A DNA stretch of 64,000 nt. It comes from Stictocephala bisonia (taxonomy: Eukaryota; Arthropoda; Insecta; Hemiptera; Membracidae). Of this stretch, positions 11,495 through 22,815 are shown one piece after another; within the stretch, counting starts at the first letter, position 1; every line of letters starts with the position of its first letter. The DNA lies in NCBI GenBank assembly GCA_035578905.1, contig JAQJVL010000005.1:426347-490346 (forward strand). The letters are read 5' to 3'. The position numbers were made by a program, and so were the translations under genes. A model generated the notes under the pieces. It ran no database searches, was not told the origin of the DNA, and saw only the letters and a program-made list of their open reading frames with translations.

Positions 11495-11740
11495 GCAAAA
11501 TGCACAAATACGTGTGATCTATTTCGGTAAACTACGTTTACCTTCGTCAGGCCAGAGGTATTCACAAAAGAACGAACTGAGGGTGATGGTTACCGAAATT
11601 TATCACCATAGTATTTATGCAATTTGTACTAATATTGTAGTATATTTGTGAGTGTACTTGTACTGACGTATATATGTGCATTTTGTGCTTATACTGTATA
11701 GTAATAAGTTTGTGTTGTGTGATGTTCACTTGTGCTGTTT
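11158..11740. mobile_element. Minisatellite-bearing MITE-like element, copy 2, with both ends
   Basis: The left end has ACAAGTGAACATCA (11175-11188). Its exact inverse TGATGTTCACTTGT lies at 11720-11733. The left arm carries degenerate copies of the 31-bp ACAAATATAC...GTACAAAATGC unit, interrupted by a (TA)n tract. The core GATCTATTTCGGTAAACTAC...CCAGAGGTATTCAC (about 11517-11566) follows. The right arm (11630-11700) has the same unit in inverse sense (ATATTTGTGAG.GTACTTGTACTG, GCATTTTGTGC). So the arms are inverted minisatellites around a unique core, the architecture of foldback transposons. No coding capacity. Confidence 0.75.
11433..11491. repeat. (TA)n microsatellite
   Basis: Uninterrupted alternating A/T of about 58 nt inside the left arm of the minisatellite element. 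It probably expanded from the ATATAC part of the unit. Confidence 0.97.
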
Positions 11741-11888
11741 TTAAGCAAACATTGTTTTAAAGATTATATATGTAAAAGTAATTAGAAGACAGGGAAGAGG
11801 GTAAAGCTGTACTATGTCATTTTATAGCTTAAAAACAGGCAATTCCTTTGTGTTGGCCTCTCTTTCAACCAAGTGGAATTTCTCGGCT

Positions 11889-12238
11889 CCACCCACCCAC
11901 CTATACACGTACGGTGGTATTGACCCACTCGCCCACCCATACACGTACGGTTTTATTGACCCACCCGCCCACCCGTAGACGAACAGAGGTATGACCCAAC
12001 CGCCCAGCCGTACACGTACAGTAGTATTCATCCATCAATACCACCGTACGTGTATGGGTGGGTGGTTGGATCAATACCACCGTACGTGTATAGGTGGGTG
12101 GGTGAATACCACCGTACGTGTATGGGTGAGTGGGTGGGTCAAAACCACCGTGCGTGTTTGGTGGGTCAATATCATCGTACGTGTATGGATGGGTGGGTGG
12201 GTCAATACCATCGTACGTGTATGAGTGGGTAGGTTGGT
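11889..12238. repeat. Inverted minisatellite pair, CCCACCC/ACGTAC family, locus B
   Basis: The left arm (11889-12025) has about four units of CCCACCCATACACGTACGG + TGGTATTGA. The right arm (12030-12238) has about six units of the exact inverse, CAATACCACCGTACGTGTAT + GGGTGGG. The arms meet with only a few unpaired bases around 12026-12033, so the locus could form a large cruciform or hairpin. Unit length is 30-36 bp. Its polarity is opposite to loci A and C. Confidence 0.85.
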
Positions 12239-12299
12239 TATGATAATTTCAATTTGTAACATGATTTCAATTTGATTGGGTTTGATTATTGTACATACT

Positions 12300-12460
12300 T
12301 ATCAGTAACATGCCTAACTATTGATGTAGCTTTCAGTAGCTACAGTATATTATCCTTGTTTGCTGATGATACTCTTATTTTGATTGTAAGTGGTAATTGG
12401 CAGGATGCAAGAATTAAAGCTCTCCATGATTTAATGTTCATACAAAAATGGATATAATAT
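12300..12460 (+). pseudogene. LINE reverse-transcriptase fragment around the catalytic box
   Basis: The plus-strand frame contains LSLFADDTLILIVSGNW followed by a helical segment ending FIQKWI and a stop. F/YADDT followed about 30 residues later by a W-ending helix is the palm motif C region of LINE RTs. No other RT motif is recognisable on either side, so this is a small relic. It abuts the inverted minisatellite locus. Confidence 0.7.
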
Positions 12461-13913
12461 TTCCAGTGGCAAAGTAAAAACGTGGCCAAGTTGTTCGTAG
12501 CCATAACAGTGTGTTATTATTTGTATACAAATGTAGTGCCTGAACATAAGACGCAAAGATTGATATAGTGATGCAGAAGTTTGCCGAAATATTAGAGGCG
12601 TTAAGGGACTACTGTCTCCACAGAAGAAAAAAACTGATTGTATGCGTTTCACAAGTGTGCAATGAGTGGACTTACAGTCTAGAAAAGACAGTTCATTACT
12701 ACACCAACATGTGAACGCCTGTGAATCGCCTTCTACTTGTGTAGAGGAGGGTGTAGCTTCACTCTTAACTCTCCCTGAATATCGTTTTATATTACATCAA
12801 ACTTTAAGACGGCACTTTCACTGTAGGAATTTGATAAAACTTTGCAAATTGAGTTTATTAATGTTTTATTACGAGATTTTGTTTTTATAAATAAACCAAA
12901 GTCAATGTTACTGTTCACATTGTGGCTTTAGTTCACAAGTGTAACTTTTCTAGGGAATCGCATGGAACATTTTATACGACATCAAAAGAACGAGGAAATT
13001 AGCTTTTGGAAAAAGCAAACCGTGCACAGTTGTATTTTTGTTGACCTTTTACAGAACAAATAAAATCATACTCCAGCGTGTTGTTTATAAATACACGCTT
13101 TACAGAGACGAACAGCTGGTTCACAATTTGCTATTGATATACATGAACCTCGTACACAATGTCTTGGATAAACAAATATTGTTCATCTGCCTGAGGGATT
13201 TTATTTTTAAAATGAGGTTAGCATAAAAAACCGATGATAGCTATGTTACGTTGGACGTTTTATTTTTTGTCATGTCAAAAAAATTCTAAAAAGGGTACAC
13301 ATTTTCATGTAAGTAGAAATGTCTTCTTAGAGTGAGGATTAATTGTAGTAAACAAAAATGCTCATTATTTGTATAGGTTACTGTAAATGAGGTGCAAATG
13401 TGATAGTAATAAATTGGTTGCACACAAAAATAGCAATCATTAATCTTCTAACAGTTAGTCACACAACGAACTTCAGAACAGGGCGTTCAATAACACATTA
13501 TCTATCTAAAACATACTCTTCATTAGTGAAAACTGCACCGCTTGATTTTATTAAAATTTATTACGTAGGGCCGCAATCGAAAATTGGAACAACCAATGTT
13601 CTCAAGCACTAATTAATGCCTGATATCATTTATTTAATAAAGCGTCGACCAAAATCCAGTAATAATTGAACTGAGAGTTCATACAACTAGCGTAACTTAG
13701 TATGTGAAATTTAACCTCAATTAATTCGCAATACTGAGACCATAGAACTAAAATTTAACAAGTTATGATGAAATTTCTGCCAAAAGTGGACACTGGTTCT
13801 AAATTGATCCTTAACCACACTGGGTAATAGCCGCACAACTGGGATTTGAATTTTTTGGGTTTCGTCTCTCAGAGGTTCATTATAAATTCACCAACAGATA
13901 AAGACGACTTGAT
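12461..13913. other. Non-coding stretch
   Basis: No array or recognisable element. The plus-strand frame 12666-12890 (74 codons) has a fairly protein-like first half but no family I recognise and no ATG at its start. I do not call it a gene. Confidence 0.5.
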
Positions 13914-14395
13914 AGCCGTTCCTGGAATGTGGCCATATGTACCTTGTACCTCACCCATGTTGATTGGAGTTTCTGGAATGTGTCCATATGTACCGTCTAC
14001 CCCACCCATGTAGATTGGAGTTCCTGGAATGTGTCCATATGTACCGTCTACCCCAGCCATGTTGATTGGAGTTCCTGGCATGTGTTCATATGTACTGTGT
14101 ACGCCACCCATGTTGATCGGAGTTCCTGGAATGTGTCCTTATGTCCAAAGTACCTTACCTATATTGATGAACGTTCCTGGAATGTGTTCTCATGTCTCGT
14201 ATACTCTACCCATATTGATGGGCGTTCCTTGTTATGTACCGTATTACGTATAACCTGACCATTATTGTTGGGCGTTCCTGGAATGAGTCCTTATGTCTTA
14301 TGTACCCTGTCTTATGTACCCTACCTATATTGATGAGCGTTCCTGGAATGTGTCTCTATGTCCCATGTATTATTAATGAGCGTTCCTGGAATAAA
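13914..14395. repeat. 51-bp tandem array
   Basis: About nine units. GTTGATTGGAGTTCCTGGAA-type starts occur at 13959, 14010 and 14061 (period 51), with ATGTGTCCATATGTACC and ACCCCACCCAT blocks. The right half is more degenerate and includes a short local duplication near 14300. Because 51 is divisible by three, long repetitive frames appear on both strands. I see no sign that they are genes. Confidence 0.9.
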
Positions 14396-14776
14396 ATATG
14401 AATAGTTTACCTTGGTGATCAGTTTTTGGACTCAACTGCACCTTGAACCTCAACAAAACGATCTTAAGAATATACTCATAGCAGTAACGGGTCTCCAAAC
14501 CGACGTAGTCTTAGGATACGAGGACAATTTTGTTTTGCTTTATACAGAAAATGATCAGTGAGACACCTGCACATGTAGACCATACAAATAAATTAAATAT
14601 GTTTTCAACAAATAAATATTCACTCAGTATGACCAGTCTGTGTTTTCTTTTTAACAACTTCTCCGTCAATAAGACGTCTGCATTATTAATTTATGTCTTC
14701 AAAATTTAAGTTTATATACAGTAGTATTTCGACACTACTAGTCTAATATTTACTCATAAAATATACAACATACTCA
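14396..14776. other. Non-coding spacer between arrays
   Basis: Nothing recognised. Confidence 0.5.
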
Positions 14777-15340
14777 CTCAGGCTTGACTCTTGTGGACCC
14801 AGGCCCACACCTAGTACGTATGACATGTGCCGGCCCCTCTCACGGCGAACAATTACTCTAATAGCTCCCTCGCCCACCCCTCACTCACGCTTGACTCTTG
14901 TGGACCCAGGCCCACACCTAGTACGTAAGACATGTACCGGTCCCTCTCACGGCGAACAATCACTCCAACACCTCCCTCGCCCACTCCTCACTCACGCTTG
15001 ACTCTTGTTGACCCAGGGCCACACCTAGTACGCATGACATGTACTGGTCCTCCTCACGGCCAACTATCACCCTTGCACGACTTGAACGCTCCCTCGCCCA
15101 CCCCTCACACACGCATGTCAGCTCCCTCGCCCACCCCTCACACACGCATGTCAGCTCCCACGCCCAACCCTCCCACACACATGACTCTTGTGGACCCAGG
15201 ATCACACCTAGTGCGCAATACATGTGCCGGTCCCTCTTACGGCCAACAATCACCCATGCACAACTTGAAAGCTTCTTCGCCAAACCCTTACATATGCACA
15301 ACTCAAGATGGCCCTCTAGTCCACTCTTCCTTGACCACGT
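14777..15340. repeat. ~107-bp tandem array with extra 36-bp subunits
   Basis: GCTTGACTCTTGTGGACCCAG recurs at 14782, 14889 and 14996 (period 107), with CACACCTAGTACG, ACATGTACCGGTCC and CTCACGGCGAACAATCACTC blocks. A fourth unit follows after about 183 bp. The excess is explained by extra copies of a ~36-bp TCAGCTCCCTCGCCCACCCC segment (15090-15170). Frames on both strands are repeat by-products. Confidence 0.9.
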
Positions 15341-15349
15341 AGAGTTATG

Positions 15350-15660
15350 GTGACCAGCACGCCTACGTATAGACGTACAGTGGAGATCCACCCTTACATG
15401 TAGACTGTAGAGTGATGATGGTTCTTCCACCTACCCATACTTATACGTTCGTGATGAGGCTTCCATCCATCCATACACGTAGGGTGGTGATGACCCTCCT
15501 ACCCACCCATACATATGTACGGTGGTGATAGCCCCATTTCCCCACCTATACATGTACGGTGGTTATAACTCCTCCCCCCCTCATACACTTATGGAGGTGA
15601 TGACGTTGGTTCATATAACTAGGTGATGGTGTCCCCACCCACCAACACACTTAAGTGTCA
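15350..15660. repeat. Degenerate CCCACCC/ACGTAC-type minisatellite, direct orientation
   Basis: Six to eight degenerate units of ACCCACCCATACA.GTACGGTGGTGAT-like sequence, all in one orientation. It belongs to the same sequence style as 11889-12238 and 58020-58580, with GATGA replacing ATTGA. Confidence 0.7.
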
Positions 15661-16430
15661 CTTACTAGTTCCTCCGCTCATTCTTTCATAAAAGTATTTT
15701 TAATTACCTTAAAGATATGTATGCACCACTGTGTTTATTTTAACATGCTTATTTTATCAACCGATGCAATGAGAAATGTTGAAAGTTATTTCTTTGCCAT
15801 TAAGACGCCACGCCGATGGTTAAGAGGTGTGTGAATATGGATCGTGGAGTAGTGAATAAATGCGTATAGTCTTTGTTACCCATTAAGGACGGCTCACACT
15901 TAGAAAGTACCGTAACTTAAGTTTATTTTTTGTATCGTATAACTTCTGTTTCAAGAATATGTGCTCAATTTTTATAGCATGCAACTTAAACCACACTATA
16001 GCTCTTAATTTTTCACCTTTTACCATTTAAATAATCTATTTATTTTATGTGTTTTATCTAACTAAATTTACTATTCAGAGATATATTATTGTTGTCTTAC
16101 TGAGATCAGATGATGTATGTGAATAACATGTTTGGTGTTTTTAATGTTGTGTCATTACTCTAAAGATCACCGCATATATTTCTTCTGGATTCGAGATAAA
16201 ACATTTCGATGTTGTTGGGTTGAGGAGCGAGATCAGCCGATTAAGAGAGAAACATCAAAATTCGTTTTACGTCAGGTAGTTTAAACCTGGTTACGAACAT
16301 AGGAAACATTTCCATTACTGACGTTAAAGCAAATAACAATATTGCGTTAATTTCGACTATGTAGTTTTGAAGATAATATTATTTTCTATTTGTCTGATAG
16401 TATGAATGAGTTCGTCGGATTTATAAAACA
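15661..16430. other. AT-rich non-coding stretch
   Basis: Nothing recognised. Confidence 0.5.
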
Positions 16431-16650
16431 CTAGCTGTACCCGCCCGCTTCGCCGGTCATAATATTGAGTTTGATTATATAATCAAAATGTGCAGCAAGC
16501 GTCAGTTTGAAGTGTTAGAGCAAAGAGTCATAGGGCCAAAGTTGTAGATCGTCTGAAATCAGTCGTAGAAAATGGTGTTAGTTTTGCTGTAAAACCGTTC
16601 ATTTAGCCGCTACAGTCCAATTAGAGAAACGCTGTTTTTGCCATTTAAAA
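16431..16650 (-). mobile_element. Helitron-like 3' terminus (fragment)
   Basis: On the minus strand the sequence ends CCGGCGAAGCGGGCGGG + TACAGCTAG and is followed by T. A GC-rich dyad about 10 nt before a terminal CTAG, with insertion before T, is the 3' signature of Helitron/Helentron elements. A similar end (ACGGGTGCTGTGCTAG) occurs at 63921-63936. I cannot find the matching TC 5' end to the right, so the extent is uncertain and only the terminal part is claimed. Confidence 0.5.
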
Positions 16651-17873
16651 TTGTTGGCAATAAAAAGGCTGCCATCTTCGATTTACTAAGAAATTTTTCA
16701 AAATCCCTTCTTATTGCACATCTACAAAGTAAGACCTTTGACTCTACATAATATCAGCCTTGTAGGTAAAAACTCATACGATGTTTTCTGAATTAGGGTT
16801 TCTAATTTAAAATGTTATACCTATTTTTTGCTTCATCCAAAATCTAGAATACGTAGTGGCGCGTGGGAAAGTATATTACATATAAGGCTTTGTAATGATT
16901 CATTTGTAAAAATGTGTTACTTATAAAAAATACTGAAAAATAAAAGCAATTATTGTAAAAATCTTGCCCATAATTAAGTTATAAAATATTATCTCAAGAG
17001 GCCAAAAAAACTTCTCTTGTTTGTATAAAACCGGGATATTGGCTTTACTCTTTTGTCATGCAAGAACTGAAAAATGAAGAAATTAAGAGGTGAGATATTT
17101 TTTTATTCTTACATACTCAGATTTAAGTCAATTTCCGAGAACAACAGCTGATTCCAGGTATGTATCAGACTCTCCAACTATAGGCTAAGCTTCCAGATAG
17201 GATATTGTCAGCGAGGATCTTCGGATTAGAAAGAAATGGTGGTGTTTAGTCAACCATAAAGGGATGGAAAGTACTGATCGTCATCTATAGTACATGGGGG
17301 GGGGGGGGAGTTTGAACATGCCCAAGGTGAGTATCAGCAGGTATGATTCAATTTAAAAACAAAATCAAACCGTGTTTATTCAACTAACAAGATAAATTAT
17401 GGTTATTGGTGATAATAAATAAATAATGTTTAACTTGTAACGAATATCACTCGACAGTATCATGTAGTCGTTAGGCAAGATAATTGGGTGTCAGTTTGAA
17501 TCAGGTACTCTTATATCCCATGACCCTCTTCAGAAGCTTAGCTTTATTTGTACAAAAAAAAAACTTTAGTAACATCTATTTGAACAATTGCTTAAGGAAA
17601 TTGATAATGCAGTAGTCGTAAGAAGGTAGATTGTGTTTGGAGTATGTCAAGGAATCAAGCTCTCCTAAAGCTCCGCTTCATTGGTTTTTTAAATGTACTT
17701 GAATAACATTTATTTGAACAATCTCAGTAAGGGTACAATAAATGAAGAATCGCAAGTGTATTATAACTCCATATTTATTTATCAGTGTAATTACTGGTTC
17801 TAAGAATGAAGACGATGATGGAACCTGTAGATATTTCCACAAAACCGTTTAGTATACGACAATATGTTTAACC
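16651..17873. other. Non-coding stretch, possibly the interior of the Helitron-like element
   Basis: AT-rich with no coding capacity. It contains a 13-G homopolymer at 17296-17308. The left part may belong to the element ending at 16431. Confidence 0.4.
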
Positions 17874-18297
17874 TTAAGAGTCTGCAGATACTGTCGCCAT
17901 GTTGGTTGGTTTTAATCCCATAAGAACAATGTTATTTGCGAATCCATATTTTTTCATTATTTATTGACCAAAAGCTGTGTATGAGGTGTCGTTTTAAACG
18001 TAATTAAATTGCGCATTGGGTTTGCTTTTGATATTTTGAATATATAGTTTTCAAAAATACGTGAAAATTAAAAATTCAAACTAAATATTTTTATAATTTT
18101 GTCTGTAAAACTAATTAGTAATTTGCAAAGCAATTACAACGTGCAAGTTTATTCTTGATTAAATGCAATTTGTTTTGAAAAATCCGTTAAACAAATAGGT
18201 GTTTAATTTGGATACGCGTTATCGTATGTCCGGTTAGATAATAACATTGTTCTAATGGGATTTAAACCAACATGGCCGACAGCCTCTGCAGACTTTA
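17874..18297. mobile_element. TTAA-flanked foldback MITE, copy 2
   Basis: Left end TTAAGAGTCTGCAGATACTG at 17874. The inverted right end finishes CTCTGCAGAC at 18293, followed by TTTA where TTAA is expected (one mutation). The terminal inverted repeats extend inward through CCATGTTGG and CATAAGAACAATG. The left terminus carries the GATACTGTCGCC variant shared only with copy 4. About 27 bp of left flank (GTTTAGTATACGACAATATG and onward) is also shared with copy 4. Confidence 0.85.
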
Positions 18298-20439
18298 GTG
18301 GCTAAGAAGAGATAAAGAGAATCCAGTTGCTGTGTGGATACTCTTCTACATGAGGAATAATTACCGTTATATTTATTGGTAAATTATTAATAAATGTGTT
18401 TTCTTTAATGTATGAATTATAGTTCCTAATACACGCACTTGCTCTCACTCGACAATATTCTAAATGTAAGCCCGTATAAATAAAAATCACTTTCGTAAAA
18501 ACTGATAGAAAAATCTGTTTTAACTTTTTATTTCCTTTGTTTTACTAGTAAATTAATTAAGCACTTTGTTTGATTTAGTTTCATTGGTTTATGCTGGATA
18601 AATACTTTAGGCCAGCCGTGTTCCTGGATATAATATTTGGACCAGGAATTTGAAATTCAATGAAATATTTTGTTAATATACTAACAATTTCCGTTGTTTC
18701 CCTTAAAATTTTTGATGTTTACATAAACTTTTATTTTTAAATAGTAGTTCCTTTAATCATCACTGTACTAGTAAGAAGTTTTTTATTATCAAATTATTAA
18801 ATAAATATAAATATTTGATACTATTATCTAAATTTTCTAAGTAGTAGGTTTTTATCGTACAAAGAATAATATTAGACTTGTTTCACAAGTATGCGGTTCG
18901 ATTCGTTTCACTTCTGTATAAACTTATACAGCGCGGTTATCATACAGTCCGTGTTAGGTTTTGAGTTTGAACAAATAAATAGTGGTGTTGTGGGGTCAGT
19001 GGAGAGAAGACAACAGTGAGTATAGAATATAAATAATATTCTGTAATCACTAGAAAACAATTTGTTGCTTATTATAAGAATAAAAAACGGAGGAGAAATA
19101 ACAGATTTTATTAGGAGCATCCCATCACAGCTACTCGGCTAGAATTTGGGGCATTTTACATAATTTTTCCAAAACTAAGAGAACACGAAGAAAATGTCTT
19201 CACTTACTTTAGATGTCTATAACATCTTTTGATGAATTACATGAGAAGTTAAAGTACCGTATTCAATGCCAAAATACGTTTATGAGGGAATGTATTCAAC
19301 CGGTTCAGATGTTGGTTTGCATTGCACTGCAATAATAAGCCGATCCACATCCAAGAAATTATTGCAACTATGACAACAACTACACAAATACAAAGAGGTG
19401 ATACTTGGTTTAGGTTGAAACCGAAACAGAACCGTCAATGGGTGAATGGCTATCGTTGTCTGTTCCCTAGATACGAATAAACACCTAATAGGAACCGGAT
19501 GCAACCTATTCGTGCCCAGGGAGTATTCGGTGCTGTACGGTTTCGATTAGGTGCCGAATATAAACCGAAAACTCATTTCACATTTGTCGGAAACTACTGA
19601 AAACGCATACTTGTGAAACAGCGCTAACGGTGTTATTCGTTAACTTTTTTTCCTTTAAGGATATATGTTATTGGCAGTGCTCTCTTATCGACGGACGTAC
19701 GAATGACTTTCATCATAAGGCTTTAATTCGTACGTTGAGAAGGGTGCTCGTCAACTTCCTTGGAGGCATGGAGATTAGATAATGCCGGCGTTGATCTTAA
19801 CAACATAAAACTGTGGTGGCATCGTCATTATGTACACACAGTGATTTACAAGTAAACTACTATAAAAAAAGGCCCTAAATCACACTAGGATATACCTTCC
19901 ACGTTACTCAAGCAAGACGTCTAAATATCTAGTGAACACAAAATCTTGGCACAAACGTTCCTTCAAACTACAGACATGTCTCCATTTCTATTATTAGTAT
20001 TAGTTCATCTTATCTCGAATACTACTACTACTAAGCCGTGTAGGAACTACCTTGAAATTTGCTTGTAATATATAAGTGTTTATTCATTACTCAACTCCCT
20101 GATTATTGAATAACTAATACTTTTGAAAGGTGCTGTTGTATATTGCCGAAATACATCTTAACATGTTTCATTTCGCTTAGGTCATACCCCTGATGGTTCA
20201 GATCTGACAGTTAAGCTGAACATCTTTGATGTTTACAACATCAGTAATACCCAATGCAGTTTGAAAATTAGCTATCTTATTTTTCAGTCTCAAACTGCAT
20301 GATTTTAAAACTTAATTTTTAGTTTTTTCTTTGTTTAAATTGCTGTAGGTCTATGGATCATTTGTATGTGGTTCAGGTACAATGTTTTACTTTATTTTAT
20401 TTCAAACTGCAATAAACCAGTTGTAACATTCCATGTTCA
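18298..20439. other. Non-coding stretch
   Basis: No gene recognised. It holds a hairpin at 19695-19735 with perfect 10-bp arms (ACGTACGAAT / ATTCGTACGT) and a 21-nt loop. A block at 19400-19570 has several AACCGAAA/TTCGGT-like words but no clear element ends. Confidence 0.5.
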
Positions 20440-22815
20440 TTTCATTAAGTGGTTACACGAGCTCGTTTCTTGAGTGTCTCGTGGCCTGGCATAGAAATGA
20501 TTTCCATGCCGAGGCAAACATTCCATGTTAATATAAGTAGGTTGTTACACGTTGTCATTACTTGAGTACCTTGAAGTGACTTAACTTACATGAGTTTATT
20601 ACTTGAGTAACTTATGTCCTGCCTTGTCGATTGTCTCCATGCCGAGGCCAATACTCATGTTCATTATGTTGGCTCTTGCACGAGTTATTTATTGTAGACT
20701 CTTACGTCCTGCGTTGTAGATTGTCTCCATGCCGAGCCAAAACTCATGTTCATTATGTTGGCTCTTGCACGAGTTATTTATTGTAGACTCTTACGTCCTG
20801 CTTGTCGATTGTCTCCATGCCGAGGCCAAAACTCATGTTCATTATGTTGGCTCTTGCACGAATTATTTATTGTAGTCTCTTACGTCCTGCGTTGTAGATT
20901 GTCTCCATGCCGAGACCAAAACTTTTGTTCATCATGTAGGTTGTTGCACGAGCTATTTATTGTAGTCTCTTATGTCCTGCGTTGTCGATTGTCTCCATGC
21001 CGAGGCCAAAACTCATGTTCATTATGTTGGCTGTTGCACGAATTATTTATTGTAGTCTCTTATGTCCTGCCTTGTCGATTGTCTCCATGCCAAGGCCAAA
21101 ACTCATATTCATTGTGTAGGTTGTTGTAAGAGTCCGTTATTTTACTCTTTTATGTTCTGCATTGTCGATTGTCTGCATGCCGCCAAGGCCAAAACTCATA
21201 TTCATTATGCAGGTTGTTGTAAGAGTCCGTTATTTTACTCTTTTATGTTCTGCATTGTCGATTGTCTGCATGCCGCCAAGGCCAAAACTCATATTCATTA
21301 TGCAGGTTGTTGCACGAGTTCGTTATTTTAGTCTCTTATGTTCTGCGTTGTCGATTGTCTCCATGCCGAGGCCAAAACTCATGTTCATTATGTAGGTTAT
21401 TGCACGAGTCCGTTATTTTAGTTTCTTATGTCCTGCGTTGTTGTTTGTCTCCATGCCGAGACCAAAACTCATGTTCATTATGTAGGTTATTGCACGAGTC
21501 CGTTATTTTAGTTTCTTATGTCCTGCGTTGTTGTTTGTCTCCATGCCGAGACCAAAACTCATGTTCATTATGTAGGTTATTGCACGAGTCCGTTATTTTA
21601 GTTTTTATGTCCTTCGTTGTCGATTGTCTGCATGCCGAGGCCAAAACTCATGTTCATTGTGTAGGTTATTGCACGAGTCCGTTATTTTAGTTTCTTATGT
21701 CCTGCGTTGTTGTTTGTCTCCATGCCGAGACCAAAACTCATGTTCATTGTGTAGGTTATTGCACGAGTCCGTTATTTTAGTTTCTTATGTCCTGCGTTGT
21801 TGTTTGTCTCCATGCCGAGACCAAAACTCATGTTCATTATGTAGGTTATTGCACGAGTCCGTTATTTTAGTTTTTATGTCCTTCGTTGTCGATTGTCTGC
21901 ATGCCGAGGCCAAAACTCATGTTCATTGTGTAGGTTATTGCACGAGTCCGTTATTTTAGTTTCTTATGTCCTGCGTTGTTGTTTGTCTCCATGCCGAGAC
22001 CAAAACTCATGTTCATTATGTAGGTTATTGCACGAGTCCGTTATTTTAGTTTCTTATGTCCTGCGTTGTTGTTTGTCTCCATGCCGAGACCAAAACTCAT
22101 GTTCATTATGTAGGTTATTGCACGAGTCCGTTATTTTAGTTTTTATGTCCTTCGTTGTCGATTGTCTGCATGCCGAGGCCAAAACTCATGTTCATTATGT
22201 AGGTTATTGCACGAGTCCGTTATTTTAGTTTCTTATGTCCTGCGTTGTTGTTTGTCTCCATGCCGAGACCAAAACTCATGTTCATTATGTAGGTTATTGC
22301 ACGAGTCCGTTATTTTAGTTTTTATGTCCTTCGTTGTCGATTGTCTGCATGCCGAGGCCAAAACTCATGTTCATTATGTAGGTTATTGCACGAGTCCGTT
22401 ATTTTAGTTTTTATGTCCTTCGTTGTCGATTGTCTGCATGCCGAGGCCAAAACTCATGTTCATTGTGTAGGTTATTGCACGAGTCCGTTATTTTAGTTTC
22501 TTATGTCCTGCGTTGTTGTTTGTCTCCATGCCGAGACCAAAACTCATGTTCATTATGTAGGTTATTGCACGAGTCCGTTATTTTAGTTTCTTATGTCCTG
22601 CGTTGTTGTCTCCATGCCGTCCTGCGTTGTTGTTTGTCTCCATGCCGAGACCAAAACTCATGTTCATTATGTAGGTTATTGCACGAGTCCGTTATTTTAG
22701 TTTCTTATGTCCTGCGTTGTTGTTTGTCTCCATGCCGAGACCAAAACTCATGTTCATTGTGTAGGTTATTGCACGAGTCCGTTATTTTAGTTTCTTATGT
22801 CCTGCGTTGTCGATT
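20440..22815. repeat. 90-bp satellite-like array with 269-bp higher-order unit
   Basis: About 26 units. The 90-bp monomer contains CCATGCCGAGACCAAAACTC, ATGTTCATTATGTAGG, TTATTGCACGAGTCCGTTAT and a TTAGTTTCTTATGTCCTGCG junction. Units left of 21350 are diverged and those right of it nearly identical. Two types exist: B (90 bp, GTTGTTTGTCTCC) and A (89 bp, TTCGTTGTCGATTGTCTGC). From 21450 they follow a B-B-A pattern, giving a 269-bp period (A-type starts near 21624, 21893, 22162, 22430). A small internal rearrangement lies near 22605-22630. The long repetitive frames are not genes. Confidence 0.95.

Noticed and set aside
14932..15430. 136- and 156-codon frames on opposite strands
   Set aside because: Both arise from the 107-bp array and contain no recognisable domain.
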